From NCBI RefSeq assembly GCF_023634645.1, contig NZ_JAMKMR010000009.1:124001-188000 (forward strand): a DNA stretch of 64,000 nt, read 5' to 3'. How positions within the stretch are numbered: the first letter of the stretch is position 1; every line of letters starts with the position of its first letter. Made by a program: the position numbers and the translations under genes. Source of the stretch: Vibrio sinus (lineage in GTDB: Bacteria > Pseudomonadota > Gammaproteobacteria > Enterobacterales > Vibrionaceae). The notes below the pieces were generated by a model, which was not told the DNA's origin, did no database searches, and was given only the letters and a program-made list of their open reading frames with translations. Below are positions 35,813-45,342 of this stretch, in pieces.

Positions 35813-37006
35813 ATGCCTCATGGTAAAAAGACTCAGATGGTCACGGCAGGGCGCGATCCAAAGTGGACACAGGGCGTGGTTAACCCGCCAGTTCAGCGGG
35901 CATCGACAATACTCTTTGACACAGTAGCCGATAAGAAGAAAGCCACAATAAACCGAGCCAATAAAACGCTGTTTTATGGCCGAAGGGGTACCAACACCCA
36001 TTTCGCATTTCAACAAGCGATGACAGAAATTGAAGGTGGCGCTGGTTGCGCACTGTTTCCAAGTGGCGCCGCTGCTATCGCCAATTCGATACTGGCCTTT
36101 GTCGAAACCGGTGACCATATACTTATGGTCGACACCTGCTACGAGCCAACTCGTGATTTCTGTAATGTCATCATGAAAAAAATGGGCGTAGAGACCACTT
36201 ACTACGATCCAATGATTGGAGAAGGCATCCGCTCACTGATCCAGCCAAACACAAAAGTGCTTTTTACTGAATCTCCAGGCTCTATCACTATGGAGGTCCA
36301 AGATATCCCAAAGTTGTCCAATATTGCTCACGAGCACGATATTATCGTGATGTTGGACAACACTTGGGGAGCTGGCGTGAATTTCTCTCCATTTGACTAT
36401 GGTGTTGATATATCCATTCAAGCGGCCACCAAATATATTGGTGGTCATTCTGATATCATGCTGGGCACTGCTACCTCGACAGCAGAGCATTGGGATCAAC
36501 TGCGTGAGCAGTGCTATTTGATGGGACAATGCGTTTCTCCTGATGATGTCTATATGGCACTAAGAGGCATACGAACGCTTGGCATTCGATTGAAGCAACA
36601 TGATGAGAATGGGCTTAAAATCGCCAACTGGCTAGCAAAGCGCCCTGAAGTGGATCATGTTCGCCACCCTAGCCTCGCGAGCTGCCCAGGGCACGAGTTC
36701 TTCAAGCGGGATTTCTCTGGGGGCAACGGACTCTTTTCTTTTGTTTTGAAACACAGTCACCCGAAAGCCACCACGGCACTTTTAGACGGCATGACACATT
36801 TTGGCATGGGATATTCTTGGGGAGGGTTTGAAAGTTTGATACTTGCAACCGAGCCAAGCAGCTTTAATTCACTACGAACTATCGCCAACCCTCAGTTTTC
36901 TGGCACGCTAATCCGTTTGCATATTGGCTTAGAAGATGTTGAAGATCTTATTCAGGATCTTGAGACGGGTTTTGAGCGTTATAACGCCGCTATTAAAAAT
37001 GGCTAA
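35813..37006 (+). CDS. metC: Cystathionine beta-lyase
   Basis: A 397-residue PLP enzyme of the Cys/Met metabolism family that cleaves cystathionine to homocysteine, pyruvate and ammonia for methionine synthesis. The PLP lysine lies in AATKYIGGHSD, and FPSGAAAIANS and LDNTWGAG are typical. Features such as FYGRRGTNTHFAFQ and GYSWGGFESL point to MetC rather than MetB or a gamma-lyase. AAGGATATATT precedes the ATG. It is monocistronic and convergent with the globin gene. Confidence 0.93.
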   Translation: MPHGKKTQMVTAGRDPKWTQGVVNPPVQRASTILFDTVADKKKATINRANKTLFYGRRGTNTHFAFQQAMTEIEGGAGCALFPSGAAAIANSILAFVETGDHILMVDTCYEPTRDFCNVIMKKMGVETTYYDPMIGEGIRSLIQPNTKVLFTESPGSITMEVQDIPKLSNIAHEHDIIVMLDNTWGAGVNFSPFDYGVDISIQAATKYIGGHSDIMLGTATSTAEHWDQLREQCYLMGQCVSPDDVYMALRGIRTLGIRLKQHDENGLKIANWLAKRPEVDHVRHPSLASCPGHEFFKRDFSGGNGLFSFVLKHSHPKATTALLDGMTHFGMGYSWGGFESLILATEPSSFNSLRTIANPQFSGTLIRLHIGLEDVEDLIQDLETGFERYNAAIKNG

Positions 37007-37015
37007 CATATCTAA

Positions 37016-37081
37016 TACCCCATAAAAAGGGGTATGTCTGATTAATGGTCAGCCCAGACAAATAAATGTTTTTTCTGGGCT
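37016..37081. repeat. Two hairpins between convergent metC and globin genes
   Basis: TACCCC/GGGGTA (37016-37034, 7-nt loop) and AGCCCAGA/TCTGGGCT (37051-37081, 15-nt loop). Neither is followed by a clean T-run on either strand; together they may act as a bidirectional terminator. Confidence 0.55.
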
Positions 37082-37116
37082 AAACAGCACCTAAGGTTGT
37101 AAACAGGCTATCAAAG

Positions 37117-37578
37117 TTAGCCACATTTATAACTCTTAGTATTTTTGTATGAGGTGTTATCAAAGTCAGGATATGCTGCACTGCGCATCACTTCAGCTAT
37201 GGTGCGATATATTTTCACCCAAGCTTGACGTGTTTTATCGTCAAAATCATTACCTAACCCCGTCTTTAACGTGTACAACAGAGCATTCCCAACTGGCGTG
37301 TAGTCATCGACCGTAACCCCATACGCGACATGTCGTTTAGCCAGTTGCTCTAAAACAGGAATAAGTGACTCGAGATCATCTAACCCTTTTACCGCAACAC
37401 TCAATGTAGACATGAGCTTTTGCCCTTGCCCCTTCAAGTCTGACTTAAATAACGCTCTCAACTTAGGGTCATATTCGAACAGTTTGTTATAAAAAATTTC
37501 CGCTGCTTGTTCTGCGATGGGTTCTACCTTAGCAAAACTCTCTTGAATCAAGCTTTTTTCAATCGCCGTAATTGACAT
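37117..37578 (-). CDS. Single-domain bacterial globin
   Basis: A 153-residue haem protein of the Vgb/flavohaemoglobin-globin type. The proximal His is H83 in LAKRHVAYGV, the distal glutamine is probably Q51 or Q53 in GQGQKLMSTL, and the CD-corner aromatic is in LRALFKSD. There is no reductase domain. The start at 37578 is preferred (AAGG 6 nt upstream) over an in-frame start 21 bp earlier. It lies 24 bp after a chemoreceptor with a haem-c motif on the same strand, so it may share transcription and bind O2 or NO for signalling or detoxification. Confidence 0.88.
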   Translation of the reverse strand: MSITAIEKSLIQESFAKVEPIAEQAAEIFYNKLFEYDPKLRALFKSDLKGQGQKLMSTLSVAVKGLDDLESLIPVLEQLAKRHVAYGVTVDDYTPVGNALLYTLKTGLGNDFDDKTRQAWVKIYRTIAEVMRSAAYPDFDNTSYKNTKSYKCG

Positions 37579-37602
37579 GTCACCTTCTTCCCTAACCAAT
37601 GA

Positions 37603-39273
37603 TTATACTTTGAATTTCCTTAAATCTGTGGTGAGTTGATCAGCTAGGTGTGACACGGACTCTAGCTCGTCAACTAAACGCTGCAATTCTTGATGCGAAT
37701 CTCTGGTTGAATGCTGCAACTGATCCAACTCTTCTTCAAACTGCACTGACATATTCGTTTGCTGTGTTATTGCTGATGTAATGCTTGCAATCGATGTAGC
37801 AATGGCTCCCTCTAACTGCCTAGAGTGCTCCAACCGTTCTGATACGGTAAGTACGCGTTGCTGAGCGTGAGAGGTCGTTTCAATATTTCGAGTGACACTA
37901 TCAACCGCTTGTTTTGCTAAGTCTTGCAGAGATTCTACTGTATCTTGGATTGATACCACTGACTCTTGTGTCCGATGAGCGAGAGAGCGTACTTCATCGG
38001 CAACCACCGCAAAGCCACGACCTTGTTCACCAGCACGGGCCGCCTCTATCGCAGCATTCAATGCTAATAGGTTGGTTTGATCGGATATGTTCTTAATGAT
38101 GTCTAACACGTCACCGATTTGATTGCTGTTATCACTTAGTTGTTCAATGATGGCAGAACTTTCTTGCATGCTGGTCGCCAAGTTGCGAATGTCTTCAACA
38201 CTTGCCAACATCTCTTCACTACTTTTTTGAATTTCGGCATCCGTCTCACTGATGTTATTCGACGAGGTTTCAGTGTCTTTGGCAATATCTTTGATACTAT
38301 CTGTCATTTGATGAATGACCGCATTGATGTGCTCAGCCTTTTGCGTTTGACTGTTGATGCTGTCTGAAATGTTACCCGCATCGTTTGCAACGTTATTAAC
38401 CGATTCATTCACTTTCGCCGCGCTACTAATCACAGAAGCAACAATGCCTCTAAATTTGGTCAAGAACTGGTTAAACTGCGCCGCCACTTCCCCTATCTGA
38501 TCTTTATCACCCTCTTCAATATGCGCTGTCAAATCACCATCACCTTTCGCCAGCGAAGCTAGTGACTTCTGAAGTTTGTTTGTACGTTCAAGCACCACTT
38601 TCTTGAATAGAATATAAAGGACAACCGCAACCGCCAATATACCGATAAAGGTCACCATGATGATTTTCCAACGAATTTCGTTGGCTTGTGCGTAGATAGG
38701 TGCAAGGGGCTTAACCACTTCCAGTACGCCCCTAACGTCTCCTAACTTCCAATCTGTTTTTGGCGATTCTGGGTGAGAGTTATGGCAATTTACGCAGCCT
38801 TGAGCTTGCATGGTATCAGCCAACGCTACTTGCAACATCGGGCCATTTGGTGTATCGCCAATTTCTATGAAAGGTTTTTTCGGATCAGCTTGAAGTGCTT
38901 GCCATGCTCGCTTTTGAAAATCATTCAGTTGTCGGTTAGCACGGTTTGGAAAGGGAAATGCGCTAAATAGTTTAAAGGAAAGACCTTCAGAAGAAATGAG
39001 GTCGCTCAGCTCATGAACGAGGGTGGCAGGGAGTGGAATGCTGTCTTTACCAGAGTGTTCATAATGAGGCTTCATACCAAAAGCTTTTGCCTTACTAATC
39101 ACATTTTTGGTGTAATAGCCGCGTAGTGTTTTAAACTGGCTTACCGTCGAAATAGCATCATTCGTTGATGCTTGTATTAGCGCCTGTTTCTCAATATGCG
39201 GTAAATATACGCTCAGCACTATCGCCAGCAATAATAGTAACCCCAATGTGGGCACCAAAAATTTTGTAAGCAT
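37603..39273 (-). CDS. Methyl-accepting chemotaxis protein with periplasmic haem-c site
   Basis: A 556-residue chemoreceptor. Membrane segment about 4-24; periplasmic domain about 25-200 of DUF3365/Tll0287-like type with a c-type haem motif CVNCH (C160, C163, H164); membrane segment about 205-225; HAMP; then the signalling coiled coil with the conserved hairpin tip [20 protein letters not shown]. The start at 39273 places the first helix at the N-terminus and has AAGGGA upstream. Covalent haem suggests redox or gas sensing feeding CheA. The globin gene follows by 24 bp. Expected family length. Confidence 0.88.
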   Translation of the reverse strand: MLTKFLVPTLGLLLLLAIVLSVYLPHIEKQALIQASTNDAISTVSQFKTLRGYYTKNVISKAKAFGMKPHYEHSGKDSIPLPATLVHELSDLISSEGLSFKLFSAFPFPNRANRQLNDFQKRAWQALQADPKKPFIEIGDTPNGPMLQVALADTMQAQGCVNCHNSHPESPKTDWKLGDVRGVLEVVKPLAPIYAQANEIRWKIIMVTFIGILAVAVVLYILFKKVVLERTNKLQKSLASLAKGDGDLTAHIEEGDKDQIGEVAAQFNQFLTKFRGIVASVISSAAKVNESVNNVANDAGNISDSINSQTQKAEHINAVIHQMTDSIKDIAKDTETSSNNISETDAEIQKSSEEMLASVEDIRNLATSMQESSAIIEQLSDNSNQIGDVLDIIKNISDQTNLLALNAAIEAARAGEQGRGFAVVADEVRSLAHRTQESVVSIQDTVESLQDLAKQAVDSVTRNIETTSHAQQRVLTVSERLEHSRQLEGAIATSIASITSAITQQTNMSVQFEEELDQLQHSTRDSHQELQRLVDELESVSHLADQLTTDLRKFKV

Positions 39274-39490
39274 AATTATTAATCCCTTAACCAATTGTTT
39301 TGCAGCTACTATATGTCCGCTCAACTCCTGACCAATAGAGTATAGCAATGGGATTGGCATTTTCCATTCACGTTGGTATTGTATTATATACAGTATGAGA
39401 AAGGTAAAGCTTCACTGAAATAATGAATTGGGCCAACATTTTTTAATTAGCCCTTTTCCGTTAGCGGTGGAGTGATGGCTTATTACTGAG

Positions 39491-40060
39491 CTAACTTTTC
39501 AACTTCTTTTTTCTAAAACACTGATTTGCATGGTCGTTAATCAAACCAGCGGCTTGTAGGTGGGAGTACATGATGGTTGAGCCGATAAACTTAAAGCCCC
39601 TCTTTTTTAGGTCCTTACTTAACGCGTCTGATACAGGAGAAGTAGCAACATAATCGTCAGCAGACTGAATATCATTGACCATCACTTTATTGTCTACAAA
39701 GCCCCAAATATACTGCGTAAAGCTGCCAAACTCTTGTCGTATATCGTGAAACCTTTTCGCGTTATTTATTGCGGCTTCAATTTTGGCACGATTGCGGATA
39801 ATCGCGGTGTTTTGCATCAAATTTTCAACGTCTTCTGATGTAAACTGAGCGACTTTATTGTAATCAAACTGGGCAAAGGCAGCGCGATATCCTTCTCGGC
39901 GTTTCAATATCGTATACCAACTTAATCCCGCTTGAGCCGATTCCAACACCAAGAATTCAAACATCTTGGTGTCATCGTATACTGGCACGCCCCACTCCTT
40001 GTCATGATATTCCACATAATCCGGCTTGGTCATATCGACCCAAGGACAACGTTCACACAT
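39491..40060 (-). CDS. tag: DNA-3-methyladenine glycosylase I
   Basis: A 189-residue base-excision enzyme removing 3-methyladenine from DNA. The N-terminal CERCPWVDM and YHDKEWGVP and the C-terminal NDHANQC supply the zinc-binding Cys/His set of Tag (one Cys near the start, H19, and His/Cys in the tail). The helix-hairpin-helix core is present, with SAQAGLSWYTILKRREGYR. It lies on the same strand as pspC, 71 bp downstream of it, but is probably separate from psp. Confidence 0.94.
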   Translation of the reverse strand: MCERCPWVDMTKPDYVEYHDKEWGVPVYDDTKMFEFLVLESAQAGLSWYTILKRREGYRAAFAQFDYNKVAQFTSEDVENLMQNTAIIRNRAKIEAAINNAKRFHDIRQEFGSFTQYIWGFVDNKVMVNDIQSADDYVATSPVSDALSKDLKKRGFKFIGSTIMYSHLQAAGLINDHANQCFRKKKLKS

Positions 40061-40131
40061 ATAAACTTCCTTTATTCTGCAGGTTGCTTGGCAACAGATT
40101 CTGCCGAAATATCAGATGGGAAGCAAAGACT

Positions 40132-40518
40132 TTAAAGCTTGCTAAACTCTCTATCGACTTTAAATGCTTCTGAAGTCACGTACGCTTCTATATTGCGTAA
40201 CTGAGACTCCATTTTGTCAAAATCCCCTGCCAACGTATCAATGAGATCAGCAGGTGTTTGACCCTTTTGCCACGGTTTACTTTTAAGTACGTGATCCTGC
40301 TTTTCTTTCACGCTTTGCGCATACTCTCTAGGCTGTTTATCTAGCATAAAGGTCATGGCAACATAGGCTAACAAGACTAAAAATAACCCACCAAGCACGG
40401 CGGCGGATATAAATAAAATCCGAACAATCCACACTTCTAAGCCAAAGTAATTCGCCAATCCTGCACACACGCCAGACACTTTGCCATTAAGGGTATCTCT
40501 GTATAAGGCTCTACTCAT
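40132..40518 (-). CDS. pspC: Phage shock protein C
   Basis: A 128-residue inner-membrane protein with a PspC domain at about 3-65 (LYRDTLNGKVSGVCAGLANY, then the helix WIVRILFISAAVLGG) and a polar cytoplasmic tail. With PspB it senses envelope stress such as secretin mislocalisation and draws PspA away from PspF. The start at 40518 has GGAG upstream and overlaps the pspB stop by 8 bp. A pspD gene is not seen; tag follows. Confidence 0.92.
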   Translation of the reverse strand: MSRALYRDTLNGKVSGVCAGLANYFGLEVWIVRILFISAAVLGGLFLVLLAYVAMTFMLDKQPREYAQSVKEKQDHVLKSKPWQKGQTPADLIDTLAGDFDKMESQLRNIEAYVTSEAFKVDREFSKL

Positions 40519-40744
40519 AACGGCGTCTCCAGTTTGGTGTTTCTGTATCAAGAATGCGCTCTAGAGTATCAATGCGAGTCTGCATGGCTTCTGCTTTCAC
40601 TGACAACGACTGCAAACGCTCATTATCTTCTTCAGATAAACCCACTTCGGAGTTACGTTTGCTGCGGTAATGCAAAAACAGCCAAAGTGGAGCAACAAAA
40701 ATCAAAAATATGATGAGAGGACCAGTTAAAAACAACGACATCAT
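40511..40744 (-). CDS. pspB: Phage shock protein B
   Basis: A 77-residue protein with one N-terminal membrane helix (LFLTGPLIIFLIFVAPLWLF) and a cytoplasmic leucine-zipper-like coiled coil (RLQSLSVKAEAMQTRIDTLE). It works with PspC as an envelope-stress sensor. Two adjacent ATGs occur; the first is 6 nt from AGGAG. It lies between pspA and pspC in the sigma-54-dependent operon. Confidence 0.94.
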   Translation of the reverse strand: MMSLFLTGPLIIFLIFVAPLWLFLHYRSKRNSEVGLSEEDNERLQSLSVKAEAMQTRIDTLERILDTETPNWRRRYE

Positions 40745-40753
40745 TCAACACTC

Positions 40754-41428
40754 CTATTTATTGACATTCTTTGAGATGCTCTTTTTAAGTTTCTCTAACT
40801 CTTTCTCGACTTCATCCTGAGCTTGCAGCTCGGCAAATTCTTGGTCGAGAGACTTACTATTGCCCGACTGAGCAAATAAATCTGCTTCTGCTTCCAATTC
40901 ATCAATTTTGCGTGAATACTGCTCAAACTTCGCCATGGCTTCGTTTGTACGGCTGGTATGAAGGTGCTTCTGTACATCACGGCGGTTGCTTGCCGTTTGA
41001 CTACGAATCGATAAAGACTGTTGTTTTGCTCGAGTCTCAGTGATTTTGCTTTCTAGCTTGTTGATTTCTCCCGAGAGCTTTTCTATGGTTTCATCCAAAA
41101 TTATGTCTTCGTTCTTTAGCTCTTTAATCACATCCTCAAGCTTCTTTTTCTCCATGAGAGCAGAGCGTGCTAGATCATCTCGTTGTTTGGTGAGTGCCAA
41201 TGTCGCCTTATCCTGCCAATCATTGCAGTGGTCTTGGAGAGATATCAGCTTACGTTCAAGCTCTTTCTTGTCTGCCATCGCTTTAACGGAATTGGTTCTT
41301 ACTTCGACTAAGGTATCTTCCATTTCTTGAATGATTAATCGAATCATTTTCTCCGGGTCTTCGGCTTTATCCAGTAGTGCACTGATGTTAGAATTTACTA
41401 TATCGGCAAATCTTGAAAAAATACCCAT
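40754..41428 (-). CDS. pspA: Phage shock protein A
   Basis: A 224-residue ESCRT-III-like membrane-binding protein, almost entirely coiled coil, starting MGIFSRFADIVNSNISALLD with the amphipathic first helix that binds stressed membrane. It inhibits PspF by contact when membrane stress is absent. The ATG at 41428 has AGGAGG 6 nt upstream, which rules out a longer start. It is the first gene of pspABC and is preceded by a sigma-54 promoter; pspF is divergent. Confidence 0.95.
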   Translation of the reverse strand: MGIFSRFADIVNSNISALLDKAEDPEKMIRLIIQEMEDTLVEVRTNSVKAMADKKELERKLISLQDHCNDWQDKATLALTKQRDDLARSALMEKKKLEDVIKELKNEDIILDETIEKLSGEINKLESKITETRAKQQSLSIRSQTASNRRDVQKHLHTSRTNEAMAKFEQYSRKIDELEAEADLFAQSGNSKSLDQEFAELQAQDEVEKELEKLKKSISKNVNK

Positions 41429-41473
41429 TGTATACCTCCTAAAACGTGTAGTACTTGCTATCATCGGCAATAA

Positions 41474-41489
41474 TCCAATTTACGTGCCA
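41474..41489 (-). promoter_or_regulatory. Sigma-54 promoter of pspABC
   Basis: Minus-strand TGGCACGTAAATTGGA fits the -24/-12 consensus TGGCACG-N4-TTGCA with one mismatch (TTGGA) and correct spacing. It is 46 bp upstream of the pspA ATG. PspF, encoded divergently, should activate it from sites between here and its own gene. Confidence 0.88.
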
Positions 41490-41603
41490 AAATATATTTT
41501 GTTATTTTTCAATGAGATAAAAACACAAACAAGTATTCAACTATAATAATATGATGAATTTCACCTCATTTTGGTCAAATTTACCTTTTCGTTGGAGAGC
41601 AGC

Positions 41604-42620
41604 ATGCAGCAAGATCTAATCGGTGAAGCCCCCACTTTTCTCAAAGTTCTCGATAAAGTTTCTAAAGTCGCCGCAATTAACCGGCCAGTCCTAGTGATTG
41701 GTGAGAGAGGAACAGGTAAAGAACTCATCGCTCAAAGGTTGCACTACCTCTCATCTCGATGGAATCAGCCTTTGATCACATTAAACTGTGCCACTCTCAG
41801 CGAAGGCCTCATTGATTCAGAGCTATTTGGCCATGAAGCTGGCGCGTTTACAGGTTCTAAAGGAAAACATCAAGGCCGATTCGAACGTGCCGAGAAAGGC
41901 ACCTTGTTTTTGGATGAGTTGGCGACAGCTCCGCTTACCGTGCAAGAAAAACTTCTTAGGGTGATTGAGTATGGTCAGTACGAAAGAGTCGGAGGGCATG
42001 CGTCCATAAACGCCAATGTACGGTTGATTTGCGCAACCAATGCCGACTTGCCTAAAATGGCAGAATCGGGTCAATTTAGGCACGACTTATTAGATAGGCT
42101 AGCCTTTGATGTGATTCACCTCCCTCCTCTAAGAGAACGTCCGCAAGATATTTTGTTACTTGCCGACCATTATGCGATAAGAATGTGTCGAGAATTGAAT
42201 CTTGATTATTTTGTTGGCTTTTCTTCCTCGGCGTTAGGAGAGCTAGGGAGTTATTCTTGGCCCGGCAATGTGAGGGAGCTCAAAAACGTGGTGGAGCGTG
42301 CCGTTTATATTCATGGCAACAAACCAGAACCAATCGATGAGTTGGTGTTTAGCCCATTTGAGCCAAGTTGGATTAAGCAAAAAAGTACTGCGAATAGTAG
42401 TGACAGTCAGCGAACTACAAACCATACTGAAAACATGCGTTTGACGTTCCCAATGAATTATAAAGAGTGGCAGGAAGCCATGGATATTGAGCTATTAAAC
42501 GCCACCATGAAGGAGGCAAAATACAGTCAACGTAAGGCAGCAGAGCTATTAGGATTGAGCTATCACCAATTAAGAGGAATGGTTAGAAAGTATAATCTCT
42601 CTAACAAGCAGGATAGCTAA
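41604..42620 (+). CDS. pspF: PspF, sigma-54 enhancer-binding activator of psp
   Basis: A 338-residue AAA+ activator with no N-terminal receiver domain, as expected for PspF. Walker A is GERGTGKE, Walker B LFLDELATA, and a Fis-type helix-turn-helix is near the end (YSQRKAAELLGLSYHQLRGM). The sigma-54 contact loop reads GAFTGS instead of the usual GAFTGA; the key Thr is kept. The start at 41604 has GGAG 8 nt upstream. It is divergent from pspABC and followed by sapABCDF, the same order as in E. coli. Confidence 0.95.
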   Translation: MQQDLIGEAPTFLKVLDKVSKVAAINRPVLVIGERGTGKELIAQRLHYLSSRWNQPLITLNCATLSEGLIDSELFGHEAGAFTGSKGKHQGRFERAEKGTLFLDELATAPLTVQEKLLRVIEYGQYERVGGHASINANVRLICATNADLPKMAESGQFRHDLLDRLAFDVIHLPPLRERPQDILLLADHYAIRMCRELNLDYFVGFSSSALGELGSYSWPGNVRELKNVVERAVYIHGNKPEPIDELVFSPFEPSWIKQKSTANSSDSQRTTNHTENMRLTFPMNYKEWQEAMDIELLNATMKEAKYSQRKAAELLGLSYHQLRGMVRKYNLSNKQDS

Positions 42621-42747
42621 CTCGCAAGTTGTGTTTATAAATGGATCATGTTGGTGAGTGAAGCACTTAACTCAGGTCGTTGAAATGGCAGTTGAGGCTG
42701 GCGAATTTTCAATGAATTGAAGCTATAGTTCAGTGCGTGAGCACTCC

Positions 42748-44379
42748 ATGAAGCGCGCTATGAATTTATTGATAAAAATGACACTGGGAATGTGCTCCTT
42801 GAGCTTGTTGGCGGGCTGTGGAGAAAAGTCCGATCACACTAAAGTCCGCCAAAGCGGGTTTGTCTACTGTGGACTGGGGGGCTCACATACCTTTAACCCT
42901 CAGTTGGTCGATAGCGGTATTACCTCTGAAGCACTTAGCCCACAGTTGTTTGATACTCTTATAAACTTAGATGCCACTTCCTATAAACCTAAGCAAAATA
43001 TTGCCACTAGCTGGACCGTGAATAAAAAAGGCACTGAGTATGTGTTTCATCTTAAGAAAGGCATTCAATTTCAAAGCACTCATTGGTTTAGCCCGACACG
43101 AGATCTTAACGCCCACGATGTAGTATTCAGTTTTAAACGCATCATAGATCCCAAACACGCCTTTCATAAAGTAGGGGGTGGTTTATATCCTTGGTTTGCC
43201 AGTGTTGATTTCGCTGATCTAGTAAAAGATGTAAAAGCTCTATCCACCTACAAAGTTAAGTTCGAACTTAATCGCCCCGACAATTCGTTTCTCTCTAACA
43301 TCGCCACCAGTTTTGCCGTTATCCATTCAAAAGAATACGCTAATCAGTTAGAGCTGAGTGACGAGAAACAAATGATAGACAGCCTACCCATTGGCACTGG
43401 ACCCTTCTATCTAGATGAACATCAAGTTAATGACTTTATTCGTTTAAAGCGACACAATAATTACTGGAAAAACAAAGTGAAGATGCATCAAGTCGTATTT
43501 GATGTTTCACAACGTGGCACTGGCACTTTCGCCAAATTTTTGCGCCAAGAATGCGATGTGCTTTACTCTCCGCTATCCAGCCAGATACCTATCATCAAGC
43601 AACACAAGTTCCTCGACCTCATTTCTAAGCCAGCGATGAATGTGTCTTTCGTCGCTGTGAATACCACTCATCCTGCTCTCACTGACTCTAGAGTGAGGAA
43701 AGCACTAAGTTTTGCAATTAACAGACAAAATATTCTTGATTCGGTATACTACGGCACGGGCAGCCTTGCCTACTCCATATTACCTCCAAACTCGTGGGTA
43801 TATAGGAAAGATCAAACCCAAGTGCGCTATGACAGAAACTATGCTCTCGCTTTATTACGAGAGGCCGGATTTAGCCAAGGGTTGGAATTAACCATGTCGG
43901 TACCCTTGGATCCCAGAGCGTATAATCCAAGCCCGATTAAAACTGCGGAGCTCATTCAAGCGAATTTAGCTGATATAGGGATAGAATTGAACATCATTAC
44001 TGAAGATCGCTTTGACAGCAGTGACATCGACGATATGGCTCATATCGATCTTGCCTTATCTGGTTTGATAGCCAATACAGGCGATCCAGATAGCTTTTTA
44101 CGACCACTTTTATCGTGTAGTGCAAAAAAATTTGGATTAAATGTGTCCAGCTGGTGCGACAAAGATTTTGACGAACTGCTCGATTTGGCTTTAGAAGTGG
44201 ATAATCCTCGCTATAGGCTCAATCTATATCGACAAGCGCTCAATATCCTCAATGACGAGTTTCCGGTTATACCTCTGGCTCATGGCATGCATTTCCAAGC
44301 ACATGACGACTCTTTATCCGGCTTTCGAATTAGCCCATTCAATACACAACCTTTTGATTTAGTTGAGAGAATTAGATAA
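42748..44379 (+). CDS. sapA: SapA, periplasmic peptide-binding lipoprotein
   Basis: A 543-residue SBP_bac_5 (oligopeptide-binding) protein. A lipobox LLAGC near residue 23 would anchor it to a membrane. It is the binding component of the Sap ABC importer, linked to resistance to antimicrobial peptides and, in E. coli, to putrescine export and TrkA potassium uptake. The start at 42748 (ATG) is preferred to a GTG 15 bp upstream; neither has a strong ribosome site. It lies 128 bp after pspF, and its stop directly abuts the sapB ATG. Confidence 0.9.
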   Translation: MKRAMNLLIKMTLGMCSLSLLAGCGEKSDHTKVRQSGFVYCGLGGSHTFNPQLVDSGITSEALSPQLFDTLINLDATSYKPKQNIATSWTVNKKGTEYVFHLKKGIQFQSTHWFSPTRDLNAHDVVFSFKRIIDPKHAFHKVGGGLYPWFASVDFADLVKDVKALSTYKVKFELNRPDNSFLSNIATSFAVIHSKEYANQLELSDEKQMIDSLPIGTGPFYLDEHQVNDFIRLKRHNNYWKNKVKMHQVVFDVSQRGTGTFAKFLRQECDVLYSPLSSQIPIIKQHKFLDLISKPAMNVSFVAVNTTHPALTDSRVRKALSFAINRQNILDSVYYGTGSLAYSILPPNSWVYRKDQTQVRYDRNYALALLREAGFSQGLELTMSVPLDPRAYNPSPIKTAELIQANLADIGIELNIITEDRFDSSDIDDMAHIDLALSGLIANTGDPDSFLRPLLSCSAKKFGLNVSSWCDKDFDELLDLALEVDNPRYRLNLYRQALNILNDEFPVIPLAHGMHFQAHDDSLSGFRISPFNTQPFDLVERIR

Positions 44380-45342
44380 ATGCTTTGGTATTCAATCCGA
44401 CGCTTTAATCTGTTTATTATCACCCTACTTATTCTCACCATTGTAGGGTTCAGTTTATTGCGCCTCGACCCCGATTCACCTTGGTTAAAAATCGGATACT
44501 GGCACGGCTGGATGTTATATCTAGGTGACTTACTGCAATTTAACTTTGGTGTGAGCAAAGATGGAACACCGATTATTAACGAACTCGCCATTGTATTTCC
44601 GGCCACACTCGAGTTGTGTTTTATTGCGTTTTTAATGTCTATTTTTGTTGGGATTCCCGTTGGTACTATCGCCGGAATGAAGCAAGGAAAATGGCTTGAT
44701 ACCGTCATTTCCTTTATATCAATGGCAGGCTACTCCGCGCCGATTTACTGGATTGCGCTGTTGCTTATCATGGTGTTCTCATTGCACTTTCAAATGTTCC
44801 CAGTGTCGGGACGTTACGATTTGCTTTACCAAGTGCATCACGTCACCGGTTTTGCTCTGATTGATTCGTTATTCGTTGAACACCAATACCGTAGTCAAGC
44901 CTTTCGCAGCGTAGTGGAACACTTAATTTTGCCTTGTTCTGTGCTTGCCTTAGCACCGACAACACAAGTTATTCAACTGACCCGAAATGCAGTTACCGAC
45001 GTGATGACAAAAAACTACATTCGGGCAGCAAGAATTCGAGGTCTATCCATCTATCGCATTGTATTCCAACACGTACTGCGAAATGCCATTCCTCCCATTG
45101 TACCTAAGCTCGGCGTTCAGTTATCTAGCATGTTAACCTTAGCCATCATTGCTGAATCTATATTCAACTGGCCCGGCATTGGTCGCTGGCTGTTAGAAGC
45201 CTTATCCAACCAAGATTATGTAGAAATTCAAGCTGGCGTGATCGTCGTCGGAACATTAGTGTTAAGTGCCAATATTCTTTCTGATCTTTTTGGTGCAATG
45301 GTTAACCCGTTAGTAAGGAAAGAGTGGTATGCTAACAAGTAA
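44380..45342 (+). CDS. sapB: SapB, ABC permease
   Basis: A 320-residue inner-membrane permease of the DppB/OppB type with six helices and the EAA-like loop YIRAARIRGLSIYRIVFQHV. With SapC it forms the pore. It begins immediately after the sapA stop and overlaps the sapC start by 14 bp. Confidence 0.93.
   Translation: MLWYSIRRFNLFIITLLILTIVGFSLLRLDPDSPWLKIGYWHGWMLYLGDLLQFNFGVSKDGTPIINELAIVFPATLELCFIAFLMSIFVGIPVGTIAGMKQGKWLDTVISFISMAGYSAPIYWIALLLIMVFSLHFQMFPVSGRYDLLYQVHHVTGFALIDSLFVEHQYRSQAFRSVVEHLILPCSVLALAPTTQVIQLTRNAVTDVMTKNYIRAARIRGLSIYRIVFQHVLRNAIPPIVPKLGVQLSSMLTLAIIAESIFNWPGIGRWLLEALSNQDYVEIQAGVIVVGTLVLSANILSDLFGAMVNPLVRKEWYANK

Noticed and set aside
41040..41330. Plus-strand open frame of 96 codons opposite pspA
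   Set aside because: It is serine-rich and antisense to a long coiled-coil gene, the usual artefact of Glu/Lys-rich coding sequence. No ribosome site.
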